64,000 nucleotides of DNA from Candidatus Polarisedimenticolaceae bacterium. GTDB taxonomy: Bacteria; Acidobacteriota; Polarisedimenticolia; Polarisedimenticolales; DASRJG01. Below, piece after piece: positions 52,973 to 60,903 of this stretch (positions are counted from its first letter, which is position 1; each line of letters starts with the position of its first letter). The stretch covers positions 62,001 to 126,000 of the forward strand of contig DASUCV010000004.1 in NCBI GenBank assembly GCA_036275915.1, given 5' to 3'. The notes beneath the pieces are model-generated. The model did no database searches and had not been told where the DNA came from. It saw nothing but the letters and a program-made list of their open reading frames with translations. A program made the position numbers and the translations under genes.

Positions 52973-54633
52973 CTCCTGCCGCCGCGCGCCTCTTCGAGAA
53001 GCTCGGCCGCGTTCTCCCTCGCCGCCTCGGTCGTCTTCTTCCCGCCGAGCATGCGGGCCAGCTCGTCGACCCGCGCCTCGCCGTCGAGCACCACGATCGC
53101 GGTGTGGGTTCTCCCGCCGCGCGCGCGCTTCGAGACATGGTAGTGGGACCGGGCGTGCGCGGCGACCTGCGGCAGATGGGTGACGCAGAGGACCTGGTGC
53201 GCGGCCGCGAGGCGCGCGAGCCGCGCGCCGACCGCGAGCGCCACCGCCCCCGAGACGCCGGCGTCGACCTCGTCGAAGACGAGCACGCGCCGGTCCTCCG
53301 CCACGTCGGAGGCGACGTGGAGCGCCAGGAGCACGCGGGACAGCTCGCCGCCGGAGGCCGACCGCGCGAGCGGCCGCGGCGGCTCGCCCGGATTCGCCGC
53401 GAGCTGGAATTCCGCGCGCTCGTTCCCCCGCGGGTGCGCCGTCCCGCCGCGCGGCGCGAGCACGACCGTGAAGCGAGCCTTCGGGAGCGCCAGGGGCGCG
53501 AGCTCGTGCTCGACCGCCCGGCCGAGTCGCGACGCGGACTCTTCGCGCAGCCGCGTGAGATCGCCCGCTGCGTCGTCATAACGCCGCGCGACCAGATCGC
53601 GCGCCTCCGCCGCAGCCTCGACTTCGGCGTCGATGTTCGCCAGCGTGCGCAGCTCGGCGGCCGCCTCGTCCGCGAGCCTGAGGGCGTCGGCCTCGTCGGG
53701 GCCGAAGCGCAGGAGCAGGCGCTCGATCGCCACGCGCCGGGTCTCGATCGCGTCCAGGCGCGCGGGGTCGAAATCGCGCGCGTCGCGATAGGCGGTCAGG
53801 GTGTCCCGCACGTCCTCGATCTCGACACGCGCGGCGGCCAGCCGGCCGGAAAGCGTATCGAGCGGCGGGTCGATCGCCGCCAGCTCGTCCATCCGCCGCT
53901 CCGCCGCACGGACGCGCGCCGCTTCGTCGAGAGCGGCGATCGTCTCGTCGAGGAGGCCGGCGACGCGCGAGCCGTTCTGGAGCACCGCGCGCTCGCGCCG
54001 CAGCGCCTCGAGCTCGCCTTCTCTCGGCGCGGCCTCGCCGATCGCGCGGACGGTCTCGCGGAGAGCCAGCTCACGGGCCTGGCCCTCGCGCGCCAACGCT
54101 TGCCGCCGCGCCAGGAGGTCCGCGGCGGATGCGAGCGCGGCGCAGGCGGCCTCGACCCTGGCGAGCGCGTCGGCGTGGCCGCCGAAGGTGTCGAGGATCT
54201 CGAGCTGCCGCTCGGGGGCGAGAAGGCCCCGGCTCTCGTGCTGGCCGTGAAGGTCGACGAGGAGATCGCCGATCTCGCGCAACGCGCCGACCGTCGTCGG
54301 CGAGCCGTTGACGAGCGTGCGGCCGCTCCCCGATGCCGCGAGCTCGCGGCGGACGACGACCTCGCCCTCGGCCGCGTCGAGGCCCGCGGCGTCGAGGCGC
54401 GCCGCGACGGCGGCCGGCGCTTCCGGCTCGAACGCCGCTTCGACGACGGCACGATCGGCGCCTGCTCGGAGCAACGACGCGTCGGCGCGGTCGCCGCACG
54501 CGAGGCCGAGCGAGGTCACGACGATCGACTTGCCGGCGCCGGTCTCTCCTGTGATGACGTTGAGCCCGGGCGTCAGCTCGACCTCGAGGTCTTCGATCGT
54601 GGCGAGGTTGCGGATGCGCAGCGTTCGGAGCAC
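52969..54633 (-). CDS. recN: DNA repair protein RecN
   Basis: 554 residues, an SMC-like ATPase. Walker A is VITGETGAGKSIVVTSLGLACG at the N-terminus; coiled coils fill the middle; the ABC signature LARSASGGELSRVLLALHV and Walker B RVLVFDEVDAGVSGAVA are near the C-terminus. RecN gathers broken DNA ends for recombination repair. It leads the recN-coaD-lipoprotein operon and is divergent from tolQ. Confidence 0.95.
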   Translation of the reverse strand: MLRTLRIRNLATIEDLEVELTPGLNVITGETGAGKSIVVTSLGLACGDRADASLLRAGADRAVVEAAFEPEAPAAVAARLDAAGLDAAEGEVVVRRELAASGSGRTLVNGSPTTVGALREIGDLLVDLHGQHESRGLLAPERQLEILDTFGGHADALARVEAACAALASAADLLARRQALAREGQARELALRETVRAIGEAAPREGELEALRRERAVLQNGSRVAGLLDETIAALDEAARVRAAERRMDELAAIDPPLDTLSGRLAAARVEIEDVRDTLTAYRDARDFDPARLDAIETRRVAIERLLLRFGPDEADALRLADEAAAELRTLANIDAEVEAAAEARDLVARRYDDAAGDLTRLREESASRLGRAVEHELAPLALPKARFTVVLAPRGGTAHPRGNERAEFQLAANPGEPPRPLARSASGGELSRVLLALHVASDVAEDRRVLVFDEVDAGVSGAVALAVGARLARLAAAHQVLCVTHLPQVAAHARSHYHVSKRARGGRTHTAIVVLDGEARVDELARMLGGKKTTEAARENAAELLEEARGGRR

Positions 54634-54687
54634 GAGAGGATCGCTCGGGGAGGCCGTTCCGGGACGCGGAGAATACCACGCCTTGGC

Positions 54688-54716
54688 TTGTGGGCCGCAC
54701 GAGCACGCGATAGCAT
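54688..54716 (+). promoter_or_regulatory. possible promoter of the tol-pal operon
   Basis: TTGTGG (54688-54693), 17-base spacer, TAGCAT (54711-54716). A start 6-7 bases after the -10 would fall at or next to GTG 54723, so the transcript would be leaderless if this start is right. Confidence 0.4.
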
Positions 54717-54722
54717 CGCCGG

Positions 54723-55406
54723 GTGCTGATCCTCGCCGCAGCGCCGAGCCGCCTCGACGTATGGGCGCTCGTCATGGAATCCGGCGCCATGGCGAAGTTC
54801 GTGCTCCTCGTGCTGCTGATCTTCTCGGTCGTCTCGTGGGGAATCATCTGGGAGCGCTGGCGCGCCTTCAAGCGCGCGCAGCTCGAGACCGACCGCTTCC
54901 TCGACAAGTTCAAGCGGGGCGGCGGACTCGCCGCGATCCAGGACGGAACCGCCGCGATGTCGGCGAGCCCCCTCGCGCATCTCTTTCGCGCCGCGTTCCG
55001 GGAGATCTCGCTGAACCCGCCCCCGGCGGAAGGCGCCGACCCGACGACGATCGAGGCGCTCGACCGTGTGCTCCGCAAGAACGCCTCGGTCCAGGTCACC
55101 GAGCTCGAGCGCAGCCTCGGGTTCCTCGCGACGACGGCGGGCGCGACCCCGTTCATCGGCCTCTTCGGCACGGTGTGGGGGATCATGAACGCGTTCCACA
55201 GCATCGGCGCCGCCGGCACCGCGTCGCTCGCCGCGTACGCCCCCGGGATCGCCGAGGCGCTCGTGGCCACCGCCGCGGGCCTCTTCGCCGCGATCCCGGC
55301 GCTCATCGGCTACAACCACTTCATGCGCAAGCTGCGGCTCTTCGAAGCCGGGATGGACGAGTTCAGCGCGGACATGGTCCACCGGGTGCTCGGCCGGCGG
55401 AGCTGA
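54723..55406 (+). CDS. tolQ: TolQ/ExbB-type proton channel subunit
   Basis: 227 residues with the three membrane helices of the family: about 25-48 (FVLLVLLIFSVVSWGIIWERW), 130-155 and 170-195 (ATTAGATPFIGLFGTVWGIMNAF, GIAEALVATAAGLFAAIPALIGYNHF). With TolR it forms the proton-driven motor of the Tol-Pal system at the inner membrane. GTG 54723 is preferred because the segment LDVWALVMESG is typical before the first helix; ATG 54774 is an alternative. Confidence 0.93.
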   Translation: MLILAAAPSRLDVWALVMESGAMAKFVLLVLLIFSVVSWGIIWERWRAFKRAQLETDRFLDKFKRGGGLAAIQDGTAAMSASPLAHLFRAAFREISLNPPPAEGADPTTIEALDRVLRKNASVQVTELERSLGFLATTAGATPFIGLFGTVWGIMNAFHSIGAAGTASLAAYAPGIAEALVATAAGLFAAIPALIGYNHFMRKLRLFEAGMDEFSADMVHRVLGRRS

Positions 55407-55407
55407 G

Positions 55408-55848
55408 GTGGCGCTCTCGGTCGGGGGCGGGAACGGCCGGTCGGGGCGCCACCGGGCCCTGGCCGAGATCAACATCACGCCGCTCGTCGACGTGATGCTC
55501 GTCCTCCTCATCATCTCGATGCTCGCGGCGCCGATGCTTCAAAAAGGCATCCCGCTCGACCTGCCGTCGACCGAGACGGCGCAGGACATCAAGGACCCGC
55601 GGACGGTCGTCTCGCTCGACCGGAACGGGCGCATCCGGATCAACGACACGCCGGTCCACCCCGATCTCCTCGAGCAGCGCATGCACGCGCTGATGGCGTC
55701 CTCGCCCGAGGAGACGGTGTTCCTCCGCGCCGACCGCCTCATCCCATACGGCGAGGTCCTCATCGTGATGGACCACATCCGGAAGGGCGGCGTGAAGCGG
55801 GTCGCGCTCGTCACGGTGCCGCTCGAGGCGGGAAGGCCGGCGCGATGA
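55408..55848 (+). CDS. tolR: TolR/ExbD-type proton channel subunit
   Basis: 146 residues from GTG 55408, one base after the tolQ stop. INITPLVDVMLVLLIISML contains the membrane helix and the conserved proton-carrying Asp (D in LVDVML). The periplasmic domain (GRIRINDTPVHPDLLEQRM, VFLRADRLIPYGEVLIVMDHI) follows. Partner of TolQ. Confidence 0.93.
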   Translation: MALSVGGGNGRSGRHRALAEINITPLVDVMLVLLIISMLAAPMLQKGIPLDLPSTETAQDIKDPRTVVSLDRNGRIRINDTPVHPDLLEQRMHALMASSPEETVFLRADRLIPYGEVLIVMDHIRKGGVKRVALVTVPLEAGRPAR

Positions 55849-56609
55849 GGGTGATCATCCGGTTCGGCTCGCGTCTCTCGCGGTTCGTGTCGGGATCCGC
55901 CGCGGCGCACGCGCTCGCCCTCGCGGTCGTCCTCGTCGTCCCGTTCACGCGCGCGCGTCAGGCGCCGATCGAGAACGCGACCGTCGTCGCCCTCGCGGGG
56001 CCGATCGGCGGCTCCCCTCCCGCCTCGGCGCCTCCGGCTCCGCCGGCCGCGAAGCCGGAGCCGCCCGCCCCCGCGCCGCCTCCCAAGGAAGCGCACACGG
56101 TGAAGGAAATTCCGGCGGCGCCGAAGGTCAAGGTGAAGCCCGAACCGGCCGTCAAGAAGAAGGAAGCGCCGAAGGAGCAGCCGGAGCCGGTGAAGCCGGC
56201 GGCTCCCGCGACGGAGAAGCCGGCGGTGCCGGGAGCCGGCACGGGGGCCGGCGCCGGCGCGAAGCCGGGTCCGGGCGCCGCGACGGGGATCACGGCGTCC
56301 GTCGGAAACGGCGACGCGAGCCTCAATTGGTACGGCGCTGCGGTCAAAGCCGCGCTCGAAGCGGCATGGCAGAAGCCGTACCTCGACGATCAGACGCAGA
56401 CGTACTCGGTCGTGGTCGCGTTCGAGATCGCGAAGGACGGAACGACGCGCGACGTGCACGTCGTCGAGCCGTCCGGTGTTCCGAGCCTCGATCGCTCCGC
56501 CGTGCGCGCCGTCATGGAAGCTTCGCCGCTCCCTGCCGTGCCGCCGACCTTCGCCGGCGACGTCGTCCCCGTGACGATGCGCTTCAACCTCAACCCGGAA
56601 GGCCGCTGA
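55845..56609 (+). CDS. TonB/TolA-like periplasmic linker protein
   Basis: 254 residues, overlapping tolR by 4 bp. One N-terminal membrane helix (AAAHALALAVVLVVPFTRA), a Pro/Ala/Lys-rich stretch of ~130 residues, and a C-terminal TonB domain (QTYSVVVAFEIAKDGTTRDVHVVEPSGVPSLDRSAVRAV). In this position it should act as TolA, spanning the periplasm from TolQR to TolB-Pal, though the C-terminal fold is of TonB type. Confidence 0.85.
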   Translation: MRVIIRFGSRLSRFVSGSAAAHALALAVVLVVPFTRARQAPIENATVVALAGPIGGSPPASAPPAPPAAKPEPPAPAPPPKEAHTVKEIPAAPKVKVKPEPAVKKKEAPKEQPEPVKPAAPATEKPAVPGAGTGAGAGAKPGPGAATGITASVGNGDASLNWYGAAVKAALEAAWQKPYLDDQTQTYSVVVAFEIAKDGTTRDVHVVEPSGVPSLDRSAVRAVMEASPLPAVPPTFAGDVVPVTMRFNLNPEGR

Positions 56610-57904
56610 TGCTCCGCTCGTCCTGCCTCGCCCTCCTCCTCGCCGCCGCTCCCCTGCTCGCGCAGCAGACGCCGCCCCCTCCGGGCGGGATCGGCGGCGT
56701 CATCACGGGAACGGGGTTCACCAAGATCAAGATCGCCGTGCCGGATCCGGTCACCGACGGCACGCTCGCTCAGGCCGCGCGCGAGATCGGACAGACGGTC
56801 CGCGACGACCTCGACTTCTCCGGCTACTTCGAGGTCGTCCCGCCCTCGCTCTATCCGCTCGCCGCGACCTCGCCCGAGACGACGCCCGACGCCAAGTGGG
56901 CGAGCCTGGGTGCCGGGGACGTCGCCTTCTCCCGCCTCGGGTCGGTGTCCGGCCGCCTCGACTTCCGCGCGCGCCTGCAGACGACGTCGCCGGCCTCGAC
57001 CCTCTTCGACCGCCGTTACGGCGGTCCGCCCGACCTCGCGCGGCGCGTCGCGCACCAGCTCGCCGACGACATCGTGCAGCAGCTCACCGGCCAGCCGGGG
57101 ATCGCGTCCACCTGGATCGCCTTCGTCTCCTCGCATGACAAGGGGAAGGAGATCTACATGATGGACTACGACGGCCAGCGCGTGCGCCGCATCACGACGA
57201 CGAACTCGATCAACCTCATGCCGACCTGGTCGCCGGTCGCCCAGCGCCTCGCCTTCATGACCTGGCGGTCGGGCCCGCCGGCGATCGACATCCTCGAGAG
57301 CGACGGCCGGATCGCGCGCGCGCAGACGGCCGGCGGGACCCTGAACATCGCGCCCGACTGGGCGCCCGACGGCCGGAAGATCGTCTACGCCTCGAATGCG
57401 GCCGGGAACGCCGACATCTACATCCTCGACCTCGCGGCGGGGCGGAGCACGCGCCTCACGAACTCCCCCGCGATCGACACGAGCCCGTCGTTCTCGCCGA
57501 CGGGGCGCGAGATCGCCTTCACGTCGGACCGGTCGGGCGCGCCCCAGATCTACGTCATGGACGCGGAGGGGCTGAACCCGCGGCGCCTCACGTCGGGGGA
57601 CGAGTACGCCGACGCGGCGGCGTGGTCGCCCAAGGGCGACAAGATCGCGTACGCCTCGCGCGTCGACGGACGCTTCGAGATCGTCGTCGTCGACGTCGCG
57701 AGCGGCGCCGCCACGACGATCACGCACCACGAAGGCAACAGCGAGAACCCGCGATGGGCTCCCGACGGACACCACATCGTCTTCTCGTCGAACCGTGCGG
57801 GCTCGTACGACATCTACACGATGCGATCCGACGGCACCGACGTGCGGCGCCTGACGCGCGGCGGCGACTGCATCACGCCCGATTGGTCGCACCGCGTGCC
57901 GTAA
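56609..57904 (+). CDS. tolB: Tol-Pal system protein TolB
   Basis: 431 residues from ATG 56609, which shares one base with the upstream stop. Signal peptide (MLRSSCLALLLAAAPLLAQ), an N-terminal TolB domain (FTKIKIAVPDPVTDGTLAQAA, RVAHQLADDIVQQLTGQPGIASTWIAFVS) and a six-blade WD40-like propeller (MPTWSPVAQRLAFMTWR, IAPDWAPDGRKIVYAS, TSPSFSPTGREIAFTSDRSG). It is the periplasmic partner of Pal. Confidence 0.95.
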   Translation: MLRSSCLALLLAAAPLLAQQTPPPPGGIGGVITGTGFTKIKIAVPDPVTDGTLAQAAREIGQTVRDDLDFSGYFEVVPPSLYPLAATSPETTPDAKWASLGAGDVAFSRLGSVSGRLDFRARLQTTSPASTLFDRRYGGPPDLARRVAHQLADDIVQQLTGQPGIASTWIAFVSSHDKGKEIYMMDYDGQRVRRITTTNSINLMPTWSPVAQRLAFMTWRSGPPAIDILESDGRIARAQTAGGTLNIAPDWAPDGRKIVYASNAAGNADIYILDLAAGRSTRLTNSPAIDTSPSFSPTGREIAFTSDRSGAPQIYVMDAEGLNPRRLTSGDEYADAAAWSPKGDKIAYASRVDGRFEIVVVDVASGAATTITHHEGNSENPRWAPDGHHIVFSSNRAGSYDIYTMRSDGTDVRRLTRGGDCITPDWSHRVP

Positions 57905-57920
57905 GAACGCCGCAGCGGGG

Positions 57921-57949
57921 TTGCGATCGCGGAGGAGCGTGGCTAGACT
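57921..57949 (+). promoter_or_regulatory. possible internal promoter for pal
   Basis: TTGCGA (57921-57926), 17-base spacer, TAGACT (57944-57949) in the 82-bp gap between tolB and pal. It would let pal and cpoB be expressed beyond the level of the tol genes. Confidence 0.4.
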
Positions 57950-57986
57950 CGCCGGCGAACGGCCCACCATAAGGAGTCCAGCCCTG

Positions 57987-58559
57987 ATGAGAACGTTGAG
58001 CCGCTTCCCCCTCGTCCTTGCAGTCGTAGCACTCATGGCGCTCGGCGCCACGGCCTGTTCGACGAAAGCGAAACCGTCGGCCACTCCCGACACGACCACC
58101 GCCGCTCCTCCGCCGGTGGAGACGAAGCCGGCACCGGAACCGGCGCCCGTCGCCGCCGAGCCGTTCCCCACGCAGCAGGTCGACAAGGCCCCGGTCGAGA
58201 CGTCGATCGACGACCTGAACCGCCAGGGCGTTCTCAAGACCATCTACTTCGCCTACAACAGCAACGATCTCGACGACGCCTCCAAGGCGACCCTCCAGGC
58301 GAACGCGTCGTGGCTCAACGCGCATCCGACGCACACCGTCGAGATCGGCGGCCACTGCGACGAGCGCGGCTCGATCGGCTACAACGTCGCGCTCGGCGAC
58401 CGCCGCGCCAACTCGGTCAAGGAATACCTGACGACGCTCGGCGTCAACGGCGGCAAGCTCTCCGCCATCTCCTACGGCGAGGAGCGCCCCGCCGATCCCG
58501 GCCACACCGAGGCCGCCTGGTCCAAGAACCGGCGCGCCGAGTTCACGATCAAGTCGTGA
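57987..58559 (+). CDS. pal: peptidoglycan-associated lipoprotein Pal
   Basis: 190 residues from ATG 57987 with AAGGAG ten bases upstream. Lipoprotein signal ending GATAC, a Pro/Thr-rich linker, and an OmpA C-like domain (TIYFAYNSNDLDDASKATL, EIGGHCDERGSIGYNVALGDRRANSVKEYL) that binds diaminopimelate in peptidoglycan. It anchors the outer membrane. cpoB overlaps its stop by 4 bp. Confidence 0.95.
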   Translation: MRTLSRFPLVLAVVALMALGATACSTKAKPSATPDTTTAAPPPVETKPAPEPAPVAAEPFPTQQVDKAPVETSIDDLNRQGVLKTIYFAYNSNDLDDASKATLQANASWLNAHPTHTVEIGGHCDERGSIGYNVALGDRRANSVKEYLTTLGVNGGKLSAISYGEERPADPGHTEAAWSKNRRAEFTIKS

Positions 58560-59389
58560 CGAAAGGCGCCCGCGCCGTCCTGGCGGTCGTCCCCGCCCTC
58601 GCCCTCTGGGGCTGCGTCATGCCCGATCAGATGGCGCAGCTCCAGAGCGACGTGGCGAAGGTGCAGCAAGAGCTCGCCGCGGTCTCGAAGACTCAGGGCG
58701 AGCTGTCGCAGAAGGTCACCGACCTGCAGGCGAAGGTCGGTTCCGGCGACACCGTGAAGCGCTCCGAGATCGCCGATCTCACGTCCCACGTCAACGACAT
58801 CGTCAGACAGAACGCGGCGACCGCCGACAAGGTCGACCAGGTCAACACCCGCGTCGACCGGCTGTCGCAAGACGTCCAGGCGGCGCGGGAGTCGGCGCGC
58901 CGCGCGGTCCCGCCGCCGGCAGACCCGGTCCCGGGGGCGACCACCGCACCCGGAGCCGTTCCCGTTCCGGTCCCGGTTCCTCCTCCCGGCGGCGCCGCCG
59001 CGGGCGCGATGACGAACCCGAACTCGCTCTACACCTCCGCCTACGCCGACTTCTCGAAGGGCAACTACCCCCTCGCGATCCAGGGGTTCGAGGAATACGC
59101 GGAGAAGTTCCCCGAGGCCGATCTCGCCGACAACGCGATGTACTGGATCGGCGAGTGCTACTTCAGCCAGGGAAACTACAAAGAAGCGATCGGCGCCTTC
59201 GACAAGATGCTCGCGAAGTACCCCGGCAGCGACAAGGCCGCCGCGGCGAACCTCAAGAAGGCGCTCGCCTTCGTCCAGAGCAACCAGATCGGACAGGGGG
59301 TCGAGCAGCTCCGCTACGTCGTTGCGACCTACCCGGGCAGCGACGAGGCCCGGATCGCCAAGGACAGGCTCGCCACGCTGGGAAAATAG
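58556..59389 (+). CDS. cpoB: CpoB/YbgF-type TPR periplasmic protein
   Basis: 277 residues from GTG 58556. Lipoprotein-like signal (VVPALALWGC), a coiled-coil region (LQSDVAKVQQELAAVSKTQ, IVRQNAATADKVDQVNTRV), a Pro-rich linker and three TPRs (LYTSAYADFSKGNYPLAIQGF... KALAFVQSNQIGQGVEQL). In E. coli CpoB coordinates Tol with peptidoglycan synthesis at the septum. Here it may be lipidated, unlike the E. coli protein. Confidence 0.9.
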   Translation: MTKGARAVLAVVPALALWGCVMPDQMAQLQSDVAKVQQELAAVSKTQGELSQKVTDLQAKVGSGDTVKRSEIADLTSHVNDIVRQNAATADKVDQVNTRVDRLSQDVQAARESARRAVPPPADPVPGATTAPGAVPVPVPVPPPGGAAAGAMTNPNSLYTSAYADFSKGNYPLAIQGFEEYAEKFPEADLADNAMYWIGECYFSQGNYKEAIGAFDKMLAKYPGSDKAAAANLKKALAFVQSNQIGQGVEQLRYVVATYPGSDEARIAKDRLATLGK

Positions 59390-59406
59390 TCGGCCGCTGA
59401 GCCTCT

Positions 59407-59441
59407 GACTGTCGACTGTTGACTGTCAACTGTGAACTGCT
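59407..59441 (+). repeat. five-copy heptamer tandem repeat
   Basis: GACTGTC-GACTGTT-GACTGTC-AACTGTG-AACTGCT, five imperfect 7-bp units in a row between cpoB and rpsT. The third unit contributes the -35 box of the rpsT promoter, and GTTGACTGTCAAC (59418-59430) is a perfect inverted repeat around a central T. Confidence 0.8.
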
Positions 59442-59446
59442 AACAT
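59419..59446 (+). promoter_or_regulatory. sigma-70 promoter of rpsT
   Basis: TTGACT (59419-59424), 16-base spacer, TAACAT (59441-59446). The predicted start near 59453 gives a ~21-base leader containing GGAGG before ATG 59474. The -35 and spacer lie inside the heptamer array. Confidence 0.6.
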
Positions 59447-59473
59447 CCCCGGGCTTTTCGGAGGTCTCGCGAC

Positions 59474-59740
59474 ATGGCGTCTCATGCTTCGGCGGTCAAG
59501 AAGAACAAGCAGGACATCAAGCGGCGCCTGCGCAACCGTGCCCATCAGAGCAGGCTGCGCACCCAGATCAAGAAGGTGCGCCAGGCGGTCGCCGCCGGCG
59601 ACGGGCCGACCGCGCAGAGCCTCATGAAGGACATGATCGCGCTCGTCGACCGCACCGCGAAGCACGGCGTCCTCCATAAGAACGCCGCGGCGCGCACGAA
59701 GTCGCGTCTCACCCGCGCGGTCGCGAAGCTCTCCGCCTAG
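59474..59740 (+). CDS. rpsT: 30S ribosomal protein S20
   Basis: 88 residues, the usual size, Lys/Arg-rich and helical (SAVKKNKQDIKRRLRNRAHQ, RTQIKKVRQAV, KHGVLHKNAAARTKSRLTR). GGAGG stands ten bases before the ATG. It binds 16S rRNA. Its TAG stop lies in CTAG, which also provides the stop of the convergent MauE-like gene, so the two genes overlap by 4 bp tail to tail. Confidence 0.96.
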   Translation: MASHASAVKKNKQDIKRRLRNRAHQSRLRTQIKKVRQAVAAGDGPTAQSLMKDMIALVDRTAKHGVLHKNAAARTKSRLTRAVAKLSA

Positions 59741-60165
59741 CGCCTTTCGATCGACCCGACGATCCCGAGGGCCAGCATCCCGAGGTTCTCGGCCAGCTTG
59801 CGCAACCCGATCTTCGCCGCGCCCGCCTTCCCGAAGCAGCCGCAATCGAACGAGAGGCCGCGCGCCATCGCCTGGATGACGCCCACCGTGAACACCGCGA
59901 GGAGCAGCGTGTAGACGATCGCTCCCGCCCGCGGGCGCACGCCCGTGACGAGCGCGAGCCCGGCGACGAGCTCGACCCAGGGGATCGAGACGGCGAGGAG
60001 GTTCGTCGCTGCGATCGGAACGACCGGCTCCAGGTGGAAGTTGTGGATGCTCCCGGCGAACGCCGTGAGATCCGCGATCTTCGGGAGCGCCGCGGCGAGG
60101 AAAATGAGCCCGCACAGGATCTGGGCCCCCCGACGGACGGTCGGGTGCATCAGGAACGACTCCAC
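59737..60165 (-). CDS. DoxX/MauE-family membrane protein
   Basis: 142 residues from GTG 60165 with four membrane helices. The MauE-like pattern is visible: GLIFLAAALPKIADLTAFAGSI, LAVSIPWVELVAGLALVTG and SFDCGCFG, the paired Cys of members linked to thiol/disulfide exchange. It starts one base after the rhodanese stop, so the two may cooperate in periplasmic sulfur or redox chemistry. Specific role unknown. Confidence 0.82.
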   Translation of the reverse strand: MESFLMHPTVRRGAQILCGLIFLAAALPKIADLTAFAGSIHNFHLEPVVPIAATNLLAVSIPWVELVAGLALVTGVRPRAGAIVYTLLLAVFTVGVIQAMARGLSFDCGCFGKAGAAKIGLRKLAENLGMLALGIVGSIERR

Positions 60166-60166
60166 G

Positions 60167-60817
60167 TCAGGACCCCGCGCCCTTCTCGACCGGATAGCTC
60201 GCGCCCGACCACTCGGGCCAGCCGCCGGTGAAGACGAGCACCTTGTGCTTGCCGGCGGCGACGAGCGCGAAGCCGAGGTTCATCGAGAGCTCGCAGGTGC
60301 CGCCGCCACAGTAGACGATGATCGGCTTCCCTCTCGGGTCGAACTTCTCGAGGCGCGCCGGGTCGGTGGTCGCCTGCTCACCGGGAAGGCTCACAGCGCC
60401 TGGGATGTGGCCGCCGGCGTACTCCTCTGGATCGCGCGCATCGACGAACGTCGCCGCCTTCGCATCGAAGAATTCCTTCACCTTCGGGAGCTGGATCTGG
60501 ATCGGCCGCGGGAGGTCGGGAACGTCGAGCCCGGAGGCCGTCCCCTGCGCGCCGAGGCCGAGCGGATCGTTGTTGGTGGGGTCGTTCGCCGCCGGCGCCG
60601 CAGGAGGCGGGGTCGCGGAGGCAGCCTTCGCCGTCACGTCGTCGAGGGTGTCGAGCTTCTGCGGCTCGTAGCGCCACGCCAGCCCATCCTTCGCGCTTCC
60701 CATGCGCACGAGGACGTTCTGCGCCATCCCGAGACCGATTCCCAGGACCATGATCCCCAAGATGCCCTGCCAGAGCCTCGATCCGTTCTCGGTTCCGTCG
60801 GACCACCAACGATCCAT
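60167..60817 (-). CDS. membrane-anchored rhodanese-domain protein
   Basis: 216 residues. An N-terminal helix (QGILGIMVLGIGLGMAQNVLV) anchors the protein; a ~70-residue Pro/Asp-rich linker leads to a rhodanese domain (FFDAKAATFVDARDPEEYAGGHIPGAVSLPG, IIVYCGGGTCELSMNLGFALVAAG, VFTGGWPEW). The active-site loop begins with Cys (CGGGTCE), so sulfur transfer is possible, probably outside the membrane. Operon with the MauE-like gene. Confidence 0.85.
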   Translation of the reverse strand: MDRWWSDGTENGSRLWQGILGIMVLGIGLGMAQNVLVRMGSAKDGLAWRYEPQKLDTLDDVTAKAASATPPPAAPAANDPTNNDPLGLGAQGTASGLDVPDLPRPIQIQLPKVKEFFDAKAATFVDARDPEEYAGGHIPGAVSLPGEQATTDPARLEKFDPRGKPIIVYCGGGTCELSMNLGFALVAAGKHKVLVFTGGWPEWSGASYPVEKGAGS

Positions 60818-60862
60818 GCGCCGCTCCTCGTCCGTCGCCGCGAAAGCGCGGGACGCCGGGTG

Positions 60863-60891
60863 ATTCTAAGGTCGGCGGGACCTGGCGGCAA
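60863..60891 (-). promoter_or_regulatory. sigma-70 promoter of the rhodanese-MauE operon
   Basis: On the minus strand TTGCCG (60891-60886), 17-base spacer, TAGAAT (60868-60863). The start near 60856 is about 40 bp before the rhodanese ATG at 60817. Confidence 0.55.
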
Positions 60892-60903
60892 AGAGTGCCG
60901 CGA

